A DNA stretch of 41,161 nucleotides, taken from positions 1-41,161 of IMG/VR virus record IMGVR_UViG_3300046471_000236; one strand, 5' to 3'. The notes beneath the pieces were generated by a model that saw only the letters and a program-made list of their open reading frames with translations, was not told where the DNA came from and did not search any database. A program made the translations under genes and the position numbers. Numbering within the stretch: the stretch's first letter is position 1; each line of letters begins with the position of its first letter. This DNA comes from a virus. Positions 6,464-11,981 of the stretch are shown piece after piece.

Positions 6464-7593
6464 GCCGCCTTCTCCAATTCAACGTGTTCAACCAACCGCC
6501 CCGCAAACGCATCGCGCAGCTCGCTGGTCTGCGCATCGCGAATCTGTGCCGGCGTGCTCGCCGCCAATTCACTCGACTCAAACGACCCCGGCCCGCGCGC
6601 CCCATTGCGAAACACAAACCCATCAGCGGCCTTGTATTCAACCCAGCCTTCCTCGGCCGATGCGTCCAATACCTCGCCCCAGCGCTTCAGCAGCGCGGGC
6701 ACGTACAGATGGCTCGCGCACGCGGTGCGCTGCGCATCGAGCGGGATGTCCGCGCCCCACTTGGCGCACGACCAGCGGCCGTCGCCGTCTTTCTCGGGCG
6801 TGGCGTGCAGGCAGGTGCGGCAGGAGACGGCAGGCAATTGCGCGGTGTGGCAAACCTTCGCCTGTGAACACATTTTGCATTTGTAAAATGCGGCGTCGGT
6901 CGAAATGCCAGCGGGCGGATCTTGCGCGAAGATGATCCGCGCCGCCTTCGCTTCGAGTCGCTCGCCTTCCGCTGCATCGGCGTTGATGCGCTCAACGTGC
7001 AGGCTGTCGTCGTCCTTGCAGACTGACATGTACAGCGTGCGGGTCAGCGAGGCGAGGTGCATCTCAAGCTGATTCTGCGCGACATGTTCCGGGTGAGCGA
7101 CGGCTACGCCATCACCAGGATACGGATTGTTGGCCGGGTCGTTCTCGTGCTTTTTGCGATCTTCGGGCTTACCGCCGAGCTTGGTGAACGACTTCTCGCC
7201 GGACGTCTTGAACGACAAGTTGTGCCACGTCTTAGGCGCTTCAGGAATGCCAAGCGCCACGCCGTCGATCTTGGCGACAAGGTGACCGCCGCAGCCAGTG
7301 AACACGAACTGCTCGCCCGTGGCAGGATCGATGTCGCGAACGTCGCAACCGATGCCGCGCAGCTCATCCACGAAGAGCGGCTCTTCACGGTGGCCGCGAT
7401 TGAACAGGCGCAGCTTGCGGCCATTGAAGCTTTCGCGCTCGCACCACCTGAAGGAGAACCATAGGCTGCGCTCACACTCGCGTCCGATGATGGATGCACC
7501 GAGGCGACGCGACAGGCGCTGAGGCTTGTTCTCCCACCACGCAAGGATGGCCTTTCGAGTCTGGGATTCAGGTTTTTCGGGTAGCAGGGCCAT
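6460..7593 (-). CDS. Cas4-like PD-(D/E)XK phage protein, possibly catalytically altered
   Basis: 377 residues from the ATG at 7593, with AGGA upstream. The frame is open to 7743, but homologues I recall begin near SRTR-AILxWW, as this start does. The layout is a PD-(D/E)XK nuclease fold with RRLGASIIGRECERSLWFSFRW, then GHLVAKIDGVALG (the Asp of motif II), then WHNLSFKTSGEKSF. A Cys cluster follows (CKMCSQAKVCH...CRTC) and a second Cys motif (CAKW..PLDAQRTAC). In the usual family the third motif reads LE-x-K; here the Glu position is Ser (TCG). Such proteins serve as recombination exonucleases partnered with Sak4/SSB. Activity is therefore uncertain; the fold assignment is firm. Confidence 0.82.
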   Translation of the reverse strand: MALLPEKPESQTRKAILAWWENKPQRLSRRLGASIIGRECERSLWFSFRWCERESFNGRKLRLFNRGHREEPLFVDELRGIGCDVRDIDPATGEQFVFTGCGGHLVAKIDGVALGIPEAPKTWHNLSFKTSGEKSFTKLGGKPEDRKKHENDPANNPYPGDGVAVAHPEHVAQNQLEMHLASLTRTLYMSVCKDDDSLHVERINADAAEGERLEAKAARIIFAQDPPAGISTDAAFYKCKMCSQAKVCHTAQLPAVSCRTCLHATPEKDGDGRWSCAKWGADIPLDAQRTACASHLYVPALLKRWGEVLDASAEEGWVEYKAADGFVFRNGARGPGSFESSELAASTPAQIRDAQTSELRDAFAGRLVEHVELEKAA

Positions 7594-7772
7594 GTTGGGT
7601 TCCTGGTTCGAAGAGGGGCTGTCTCTCCAGCTGTCGCACCACTCGGTATGCCCACAACAGGCCCGGCAGGTGTCGCGTCGTGTTCGAATTAGTGCCGGTG
7701 CTTGGTCTAGACCGCCGGCTCGGCCAAGGAGTCGCGCTTCCATGCGCTAGTGCCAAGCTCACAAGGGATTGC
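7594..7772. other. 179-bp gap in the leftward operon
   Basis: No convincing gene. The nuclease-like frame stays open to 7743, but that part reads as a compositionally odd Arg/Cys/Pro string. A perfect 10-bp palindrome, GGTCTAGACC, lies near 7705. No clear promoter or terminator is seen on either strand. It is the longest break in the leftward operon and could hold a processing or regulatory site. Confidence 0.4.
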
Positions 7773-8279
7773 TTAGGCGGCCTTCTTCCACGGCGGCGTG
7801 TTGTCAGCGGCTGCGGGTGCCGTGGTGTTCGCCTGCGTGTTGAGAGCCGGCGCCTGGTAGCCTTCGAGCTTCTTCCAGGCTTTGATTTCGTTGCCGTCTC
7901 GGTTGGTGGTGTAGCCGTTCTTCTGCGTCGTGCCAGCCGGGATGAACTCGACGCGGATCAGGTGCGGCTTGTAATGCAACTCCTGCGAGTCGCGCGGGTT
8001 AGTGACGCCGGTAGCCTGGCGGATGCTTGCGAACTGGCGGTTCGCAATCTCCTGTGCCTGTACGTTCGGGCTGTTGAGGTTCAGGCGAGCCCAAAGCTTG
8101 CGGCCCTTGTATTCGCCATCCATGACGACGTATTCGAGTTCCAGGAATTCGCCATCACCCTTCTTGGTCGGGAGCATGTCGCTCTCGACGATCTGCGCCG
8201 GATACTCGCCGGCGGGAATGGCGGCGAAGTCCGCCTGAGCTTCAGCGTTCGGGTCGTAGGAGCCGTTGAGATTTGCCAT
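7773..8279 (-). CDS. DUF669 single-stranded DNA-binding protein
   Basis: 168 residues. The start MANLNGSYDPNAEAQADFAAIPAGEY, the segment GEFLELEYVVMDGEYKGRKLW and the tail NTPPWKKAA are typical of DUF669 phage proteins. These have an OB-like fold and are thought to act as phage SSBs working with Sak-type recombinases. The linker before the tail is Ala/Thr/Asn rich and probably disordered, as in SSBs, with the PWKK tip as a likely protein-protein contact. It lies 34 bp downstream of the Sak4-like gene. Confidence 0.88.
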   Translation of the reverse strand: MANLNGSYDPNAEAQADFAAIPAGEYPAQIVESDMLPTKKGDGEFLELEYVVMDGEYKGRKLWARLNLNSPNVQAQEIANRQFASIRQATGVTNPRDSQELHYKPHLIRVEFIPAGTTQKNGYTTNRDGNEIKAWKKLEGYQAPALNTQANTTAPAAADNTPPWKKAA

Positions 8280-8313
8280 GTTCGTGTCCTTGGTTCGGGT
8301 TGGGTTGCTTGGT

Positions 8314-9075
8314 TTAAGCCGCCTGCGCCATCGCAGCCGGCGCCATGGCCTGCATCAGCGCAGACCAGGAAAGGTCGATCGTGTCGGGCATGCCGTAGCG
8401 GTTGCCGGCGATGTAGCTGGGCTTCGCGGTGACATGCAGAACGCGGCGGCCCGTGCTGACACCGCGAGCACGCGTGCCGCTGAAGCCGTCCTTCTCTTTC
8501 TTGATGGAGATTTCTTCCTGCGCGAAGCCGATCACGTCCGCCCACTCGACAGCCAGGCCGAGCGCTCCCTTTTGCAGCTTCAACTCGTATCGGTCGAAGG
8601 CTTCCGTGTCGGGCGCCTCGAAGCGCTTCACGAGGCTGTGGCCGATCAGGCCAATGGCCTTGCTGTAGTTAAGGCGAAGGTCATTCAGCGCAGCAAAGAA
8701 GGTGCGCCAAGTGTCATTGGCGGCGATGTAGCCCTTGCCGTAGCCGGGTGCTTCGATGTTGGCCCAGCCGTTGACCTTGCAGGCGTGCGCCCACACCAGC
8801 GGCTCCAGCCAGTCGAGCGAATCGATCACGACCGTGCCAAAGTCGTTCGGCGCGGTGAGGCTGTCGATGGCTTCCATCACCTGCTCGAACGAAGTAAGCA
8901 GCGGGAACGAGTTGGTCTCGATGCCCTGCAATCCGTCTTCGAGCGGCAGGAAAATAGGGTTGTAGGCGCCGGCAAAAAACGTTGACTTACCGATCTTCTG
9001 CGCGCCGTGAACGATGACGCGCGGCGGCAGGCTGTTGCGGGTGGTCTTGCTGATACTGGAAAGTGAGATGGCCAT
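8314..9075 (-). CDS. Sak4-like RecA-fold ATPase (AAA_24), single-strand annealing protein
   Basis: 253 residues. Walker A is GAQKIGKST (about 24-32), Walker B is TVVIDSLDWLEP (Asp about 85), and the strand IGLIGHSLVKRF carries the sensor-like motif. This is the AAA_24/Sak4 core-RecA family, which anneals or pairs single strands with a phage SSB; the DUF669 gene is next to it. The C-terminal tail is Ala/Met rich. Together with the helicase and nuclease-like genes it forms the phage's own recombination pathway, active early in lytic growth from the leftward promoter. Confidence 0.88.
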   Translation of the reverse strand: MAISLSSISKTTRNSLPPRVIVHGAQKIGKSTFFAGAYNPIFLPLEDGLQGIETNSFPLLTSFEQVMEAIDSLTAPNDFGTVVIDSLDWLEPLVWAHACKVNGWANIEAPGYGKGYIAANDTWRTFFAALNDLRLNYSKAIGLIGHSLVKRFEAPDTEAFDRYELKLQKGALGLAVEWADVIGFAQEEISIKKEKDGFSGTRARGVSTGRRVLHVTAKPSYIAGNRYGMPDTIDLSWSALMQAMAPAAMAQAA

Positions 9076-9091
9076 GGTTTAGGGCTCCGGG

Positions 9092-9253
9092 TTAATCGAT
9101 AAGAAGGCGAATGCCGGTGGCGAGGACTGCGCAAATAACGATGGACGTCAGCCACGTGAGCACAGCTACGGCGAGGCCATGTTGATAGGCAGTCGCTGAG
9201 AACAGGACGACGAACACGCCAAGCACGATGAGCAATCCGAACGTCTTGCGCAT
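9092..9253 (-). CDS. 53-residue two-helix membrane protein
   Basis: Translating the minus strand from the ATG at 9253 to the TAA at 9094-9092 gives 53 residues with two hydrophobic stretches, FGLLIVLGVFVVLFSATAY and AVAVLTWLTSIVICAVLA, separated by QHG. The ATG shares one base with the stop of the upstream gene (TGATG), a coupling used elsewhere in this operon. That, plus the clean hydrophobic pattern, supports a real inner-membrane protein. Function unknown; candidates are superinfection exclusion or a host-membrane effect. Confidence 0.6.
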   Translation of the reverse strand: MRKTFGLLIVLGVFVVLFSATAYQHGLAVAVLTWLTSIVICAVLATGIRLLID

Positions 9254-9657
9254 CACGCCGCCTCCCGCATCTCTTCCGCCACGCGCTCGATCTTCACGCT
9301 CGGCTTAGCAGGTTTCGACGTGATGACCTGGGCGATCAGCGCGTACGATTCCGGCTCGTTGTTCTGCCAGTGGCGCAGCTCCTTCGTGTCGAGACCATGC
9401 TTGATGGGGAACACGCGGCGCATGCCTTCGGACAGGTCCGACCAGATGGCCGCCAACGCAGGCGCATCCACCGTGCGATTCATCGCGTAGGTGATCGACA
9501 CCTTGTAGTCGGCGCCCTTCATGCTGACCGAGCCTTCGGTCTTGGCGGGGATCAGTTCCACGAGCTGGTTCTCGGCGCGGATACGCTCGGCGGTCGCCTT
9601 GGCTTCCGCGAACTTCGCAATCTCAAGATTGCGCGCGGCTTCGTCGATGGGGTTCAT
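9253..9657 (-). CDS. Hypothetical early phage protein linked to the recombination module
   Basis: 134 residues; the ATG at 9657 overlaps the upstream stop by four bases. The N-terminal half is a long charged helix (AARNLEIAKFAEAKATAERIRAEN) likely to form a coiled coil. A beta-rich stretch follows (SVSMKGADYKVSITYAMNRTVD) and then a helical region ending in KIERVAEEMREAA. I recall similar proteins beside Sak4/DUF669 genes in other siphophages, but I assign no function. It may be an accessory factor of the annealase. Confidence 0.7.
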   Translation of the reverse strand: MNPIDEAARNLEIAKFAEAKATAERIRAENQLVELIPAKTEGSVSMKGADYKVSITYAMNRTVDAPALAAIWSDLSEGMRRVFPIKHGLDTKELRHWQNNEPESYALIAQVITSKPAKPSVKIERVAEEMREAA

Positions 9658-9920
9658 GCGGCCTCCAACAGGAGGTTGTTGTTTGCCGCGTGTTCGATCA
9701 CGTTCGTAGTCAGCGTGGTCGCCAGTTCGCGGGTCGTCGCGACCATGCTCTCAGCCACGATGGCGAGAATGCGGTCGATGTGTTCCGGCGACAGCTGCAG
9801 GCGGACCTCGTGCTTGTTGGCGTCAGAGAAGGCGATACGGCCTCCGATGCCGCCTGCGCGGACGCCCTGATGTTCGAAGGTGTACGTGTTGCGCTGGATT
9901 ATCAGTTCATTGAGCTGCAT
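9654..9920 (-). CDS. Hypothetical small early phage protein
   Basis: 88 residues; the ATG at 9920 has GGAG eight bases upstream. A much longer open frame upstream was rejected because it covers other genes and looks random. The sequence MQLNELIIQRNTYTFEHQG...GGRIAF followed by a helix with repeated small polar residues suggests a compact alpha/beta protein. It overlaps the next gene by four bases. No family recognised. Confidence 0.65.
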   Translation of the reverse strand: MQLNELIIQRNTYTFEHQGVRAGGIGGRIAFSDANKHEVRLQLSPEHIDRILAIVAESMVATTRELATTLTTNVIEHAANNNLLLEAA

Positions 9921-9940
9921 GTCTTTTGCTCCAGGTGTGT

Positions 9941-10018
9941 TTAGCGCGCCAACCACAACAAGGCGGCGCATGTGAATTCGATTGCGATAGGGGTGATAAG
10001 CGCTCGCAGCAACTTCAC
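9941..10018 (-). CDS. Possible 25-residue hydrophobic peptide
   Basis: A GTG at 10018 overlapping the preceding TGA (GTGA) opens a 25-codon frame to the TAA at 9943-9941. The peptide has two basic residues, then a hydrophobic stretch (ALITPIAIEFTCAALLWLA) and ends with Arg, as a single-pass membrane peptide would. It fills the only gap in this part of the operon, with the same coupling as its neighbours. At this size the evidence is positional and compositional only. Confidence 0.38.
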   Translation of the reverse strand: MKLLRALITPIAIEFTCAALLWLAR

Positions 10019-10221
10019 GCGGCACCCTTCGGTTCGACGGTGCGCACGCTGCGCAGGTAGCGCGTCGCCTTGCTGAGTGCGTTGGCCACACTGTGGCCTT
10101 CGCTGGCAGTGCGCAGCGCCATGCGTTCGGCCTGCTTGGTCGTTTCAGGGCCTGCCTGCGAACTCATGCGGATCGAGCGGCGAAGGGCGAACAAGCGCGG
10201 GTCGTACACCTGAGCGGTCAC
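10015..10221 (-). CDS. Hypothetical small basic early protein
   Basis: 68 residues from the GTG at 10221, which overlaps the upstream TGA in the GTGA style used throughout; an in-frame GTG at 10230 is the alternative. The product is Arg/Ser rich (RLFALRRSIRMSSQ) with a helical C-terminal half (NALSKATRYLRSV). Likely cytoplasmic, possibly nucleic-acid binding. No family recognised. Confidence 0.55.
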   Translation of the reverse strand: MTAQVYDPRLFALRRSIRMSSQAGPETTKQAERMALRTASEGHSVANALSKATRYLRSVRTVEPKGAA

Positions 10222-10535
10222 GCCGCCCACCGCCAGTCACTCTGCGAAAACGAGTGCATCGACATCAGCTCGATGGCGTCGGCAATGCGTGCCTTCGCCT
10301 TGCGATCCGTGATGCGACGGTTGACCGCCATGCGGCGCCAGAACCAACCCTCAAGCATCACCTCGTTGGTCGCGCGGCCCATGCCGCCCGGAACCTTCGA
10401 CACCTCTTCGTGCATCTGGTCGTTGAGGCGGCCGCGCTCGTAGTTCGAGGTGTACGGGTCTTTGATCGATGCCCACCAGGCGCGCTGTGCGCGGCGGGCG
10501 GCGTGGCGGAGCTTCTGGTAGGTATGGCGGTTCAT
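10218..10535 (-). CDS. Hypothetical basic early protein
   Basis: 105 residues; the ATG overlaps the upstream stop by four bases. The N-terminal part is strongly basic and aromatic (YQKLRHAARRAQRAWWASIKDP), and there is another basic stretch (WFWRRMAVNRRITDRKAKARI). A role in nucleic-acid contact is possible but unproven. Second gene of the leftward operon. Confidence 0.6.
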   Translation of the reverse strand: MNRHTYQKLRHAARRAQRAWWASIKDPYTSNYERGRLNDQMHEEVSKVPGGMGRATNEVMLEGWFWRRMAVNRRITDRKAKARIADAIELMSMHSFSQSDWRWAA

Positions 10536-10732
10536 GCGCGAGCCTGCTTGGCGGCTTCGCGCAGAGCGTCAGAGATGCGGTCGGCGTTCTCTGCATCCAT
10601 GGCGAGGTCGGTGGCCAGTTCGCCGCTACCAATAAAAAGGCCGAGCACCACAACACCAGGGCTCGCCTTGGCGTCCACACACACCGCGTCGGTGATGCGA
10701 ATCGCGTCCGATGACCAGGTTGGATTGTTCAT
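10532..10732 (-). CDS. First gene of the leftward operon, unknown function
   Basis: 66 residues; the ATG at 10732 has GGAG seven bases upstream. It sits about 30 bases after the predicted start of the leftward transcript, the place lambda uses for N. The product is not Arg-rich like N. It contains a hydrophobic centre (ASPGVVVLGLFIGSGELATDLAM) and a helical acidic end (AENADRISDALREAAKQA). No family recognised. An antitermination role is not supported by sequence. Confidence 0.65.
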   Translation of the reverse strand: MNNPTWSSDAIRITDAVCVDAKASPGVVVLGLFIGSGELATDLAMDAENADRISDALREAAKQARA

Positions 10733-10768
10733 GGTCGTTCTCCACCGCCGGTTATCGGCGTGATGTGG

Positions 10769-10797
10769 AGATTAGCCACCAGCTAAACATCTGTCAA
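10769..10797 (-). promoter_or_regulatory. Predicted leftward early promoter (PL)
   Basis: On the minus strand a perfect -35 TTGACA (10797-10792) is followed after exactly 17 bases by TAATCT (10774-10769). The spacer contains a complete operator, and a second operator abuts the -35. Transcription would start near 10762 and lead directly into the leftward operon. Repression by CI/Cro binding is the obvious reading. Confidence 0.7.
10772..10786. promoter_or_regulatory. Operator OL1 (TTAGC-N5-GCTAA)
   Basis: Sequence TTAGCCACCAGCTAA, a perfect 5-bp inverted repeat around 5 bases, centred at 10779. It lies between the -35 and -10 of the leftward promoter and is identical in its half-sites to the operator at 11602-11616. 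Confidence 0.75.
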
Positions 10798-10811
10798 TAG
10801 CTATCAGCTAA
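10797..10811. promoter_or_regulatory. Operator OL2
   Basis: Sequence ATAGCTATCAGCTAA, centred at 10804, exactly 25 bp from OL1. One base differs from the consensus half-site. It touches the upstream edge of the -35 box. Confidence 0.65.
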
Positions 10812-10826
10812 ATATTTTCCAGACAC

Positions 10827-10848
10827 AAAAAAGCCCGCTGTGCGGGCT
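10827..10848 (-). terminator. Intrinsic terminator of the repressor transcript
   Basis: Read on the minus strand, AGCCCGC-ACA-GCGGGCT is followed by TTTTTT. It lies just after the small gene downstream of the repressor and before the leftward promoter, so it insulates repressor transcription from the early operon. Confidence 0.85.
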
Positions 10849-10860
10849 GTACCTCATCTC

Positions 10861-11061
10861 TTATCCGGCCTTCATGCCTGACAGATGTCTGCGCCTTTCC
10901 AGTGGTCGCAGTCGCGCAACTTCTTGACGGCTAGGCGTCAGGTTCTTGTCAGTCGCCAAGTTCTTGTCGCCCACCAGGGTGAGCTTAGCCTTTGTGCCGT
11001 ACTCGTCTGGCCACGTTTGCCGTGCGAGTGCCATTAGCCGGCACACCATCGTCTCGTCCAT
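10861..11061 (-). CDS. Small protein downstream of and overlapping the repressor
   Basis: 66 residues; ATG at 11061 with GGCGGAG upstream. It overlaps the repressor 3' end by 77 bases in another frame and ends just before the terminator at 10848. The sequence (MVCRLMALARQTWPDEYGTKAKLTLVGDKN) reads like protein, whereas the repressor frame in the overlap is Arg/Ala/Gly rich. It would be co-expressed with the repressor in the lysogen, so it could be an immunity accessory or anti-repressor-type partner. That is inference; no family recognised. Confidence 0.5.
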   Translation of the reverse strand: MDETMVCRLMALARQTWPDEYGTKAKLTLVGDKNLATDKNLTPSRQEVARLRPLERRRHLSGMKAG

Positions 11062-11542
11062 CTTTCTCCGCCCCTCGTGCCGTCATGATCGATGCGATCT
11101 TGCGTCCATGCTGGATCAACTCTTCGGTCGAAGGCTGGGCCGGCAACGCTGCTCGCAACTGGTACAACTGCACAAAGCGTGCCGCGTCCTCGGGATCTTC
11201 CAGGGACACAGGTAGCCCCAGTTCCTGCTTGAGTTTGCGCAAACTCTTGTGCGTCTCAGAGATCATGAGCGGGTCGAGTATCACGGGCTGCGAATCCTTA
11301 TTTGATCCGGTTGCCGGATCATCCCATTGCGGGCGATCCATCCATCCGTGGGCGTTCCTGGTGGCTGATTCAATCTTGCGCGCCACGTCATCGCCCATCT
11401 TCTTGCCGCCGACGAGCTGGCTTAGGAAGGAGGGCGCCATGTTCAGAGAGAGCGCTTGATCCTTCTGCAGGTTGATGCCACGCGCTTTCATGGCGTCAAC
11501 CAGGGCAAGGATGTTGCGGTGTCTGATTTCGGAGATGTCCAT
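10985..11542 (-). CDS. CI-like phage repressor without an S24 peptidase domain
   Basis: 185 residues from the ATG at 11542. Residues 1-75 form an XRE-type helix-turn-helix domain: RHRNILALVDAMKARGI, then MAPSFLSQLVGGKKMGDDVARKIE (recognition region), then GWMDRPQW. The rest is helical (SETHKSLRKLKQELGLP, EDAARFVQLYQLRAAL) and has no LexA/CI-type Ala-Gly cleavage site and no Ser/Lys dyad. It should bind the five operators around it to hold lysogeny. The predicted -10 box ends about 7 bases before the ATG, so the mRNA is probably leaderless, as lambda cI is from PRM. The last 25 or so residues overlap another gene. Confidence 0.85.
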   Translation of the reverse strand: MDISEIRHRNILALVDAMKARGINLQKDQALSLNMAPSFLSQLVGGKKMGDDVARKIESATRNAHGWMDRPQWDDPATGSNKDSQPVILDPLMISETHKSLRKLKQELGLPVSLEDPEDAARFVQLYQLRAALPAQPSTEELIQHGRKIASIMTARGAEKDGRDDGVPANGTRTANVARRVRHKG

Positions 11543-11548
11543 GGGCAA

Positions 11549-11554
11549 ATTGTA
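11549..11554 (-). promoter_or_regulatory. Predicted repressor promoter (PRM) -10 box
   Basis: On the minus strand TACAAT (11554-11549) matches the -10 consensus in five of six positions and lies directly at the edge of operator 11552-11566. No good -35 box is present 16-18 bases upstream, as expected of a promoter needing activation. Initiation about 7 bases later would fall at the repressor ATG (11542). Confidence 0.55.
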
Positions 11555-11566
11555 GCCAGCGGCTAA
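11552..11566. promoter_or_regulatory. Operator OR3 (repressor-proximal)
   Basis: Sequence GTAGCCAGCGGCTAA, centred at 11559, one base off consensus. It overlaps the repressor -10 box, so its occupation should shut off repressor synthesis. Confidence 0.7.
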
Positions 11567-11576
11567 TTCAGACTGT

Positions 11577-11591
11577 TTAGCTGGGGGCTTT
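11577..11591. promoter_or_regulatory. Operator OR2 (weak, one good half-site)
   Basis: Sequence TTAGCTGGGGGCTTT, centred at 11584. The left half matches perfectly and the right half loses its last two positions. The exact 25-bp spacing to both neighbours makes it credible despite the mismatch. Confidence 0.6.
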
Positions 11592-11618
11592 ACAACAGCA
11601 TTTAGCGCGTGGCTAAAT
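11589..11618 (+). promoter_or_regulatory. Possible rightward early promoter (PR)
   Basis: TTTACA (11589-11594) and CTAAAT (11613-11618) are 18 bases apart and flank operator OR1. Both boxes are imperfect. A start about 7 bases after the -10 would fall on the cro ATG (11625), which has no ribosome-binding site, so a leaderless transcript is likely. Confidence 0.4.
11602..11616. promoter_or_regulatory. Operator OR1 (cro-proximal)
   Basis: Sequence TTAGCGCGTGGCTAA, a perfect match to the consensus, centred at 11609. It overlaps the predicted -10 box of the rightward promoter and ends 9 bases before the cro ATG. Confidence 0.75.
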
Positions 11619-11624
11619 GTAGAC

Positions 11625-11885
11625 ATGCCCATCGAATCATTAGACAAAGCCATCGCCGTCCTTGGCAGCCAGGATGCCCTGGCCGACGCGCTCTTCATCA
11701 AGTCGCCGTCCATCAGTGGCTGGCGTGATCGTCAGCGCGTGCCCGCTGAGCGCTGCATCGCCATCGAGCTCGCCACAGGCGGCGTCGTTACTCGCTACCA
11801 GCTGCGCCCCGATGTGTTCGGCGCGGATCCGGTCAATCACTCGGCCAGCCAGCGCCAGAGCGCGGCGCGGAAGAGGGCGGCCTAA
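11625..11885 (+). CDS. cro: Cro-like transcriptional regulator (YdaS-type HTH)
   Basis: 86 residues. The segment IAVLGSQDALADALFIKSPSISGWRDRQRVPAERCIAIELATGG-VTRYQLRPDVF is the YdaS/Cro-type helix-turn-helix found opposite phage repressors in many proteobacterial prophages. It spans residues 8-65 and is followed by a basic Ala/Arg/Ser tail. It is the first rightward gene, divergent from the repressor across three operators, and should repress the repressor gene to commit to lytic growth. No Shine-Dalgarno is visible, and the ATG sits where the transcript should begin. Confidence 0.88.
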   Translation: MPIESLDKAIAVLGSQDALADALFIKSPSISGWRDRQRVPAERCIAIELATGGVVTRYQLRPDVFGADPVNHSASQRQSAARKRAA

Positions 11886-11981
11886 GTGCTCAGTCATATC
11901 AACGTCCTTGTCCGTGGTGTCCATGCCGACACCGTAGTGACGCAGCGCAACACCTTCCACGTTCGGAGCTACCAACCGTGA
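11886..11981 (+). CDS. Possible 31-residue protein between cro and the CII-like gene
   Basis: A GTG directly after the cro stop (TAA GTG) opens 31 codons ending in a TGA that overlaps the next GTG start (GTGA). The peptide (LSHINVLVRGVHADTVVTQR, then NTFHVRSYQP) alternates like two beta strands. It has no in-frame stop and abuts both neighbours exactly, so a coupled small gene is likely. Function unknown. Confidence 0.45.
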   Translation: MLSHINVLVRGVHADTVVTQRNTFHVRSYQP

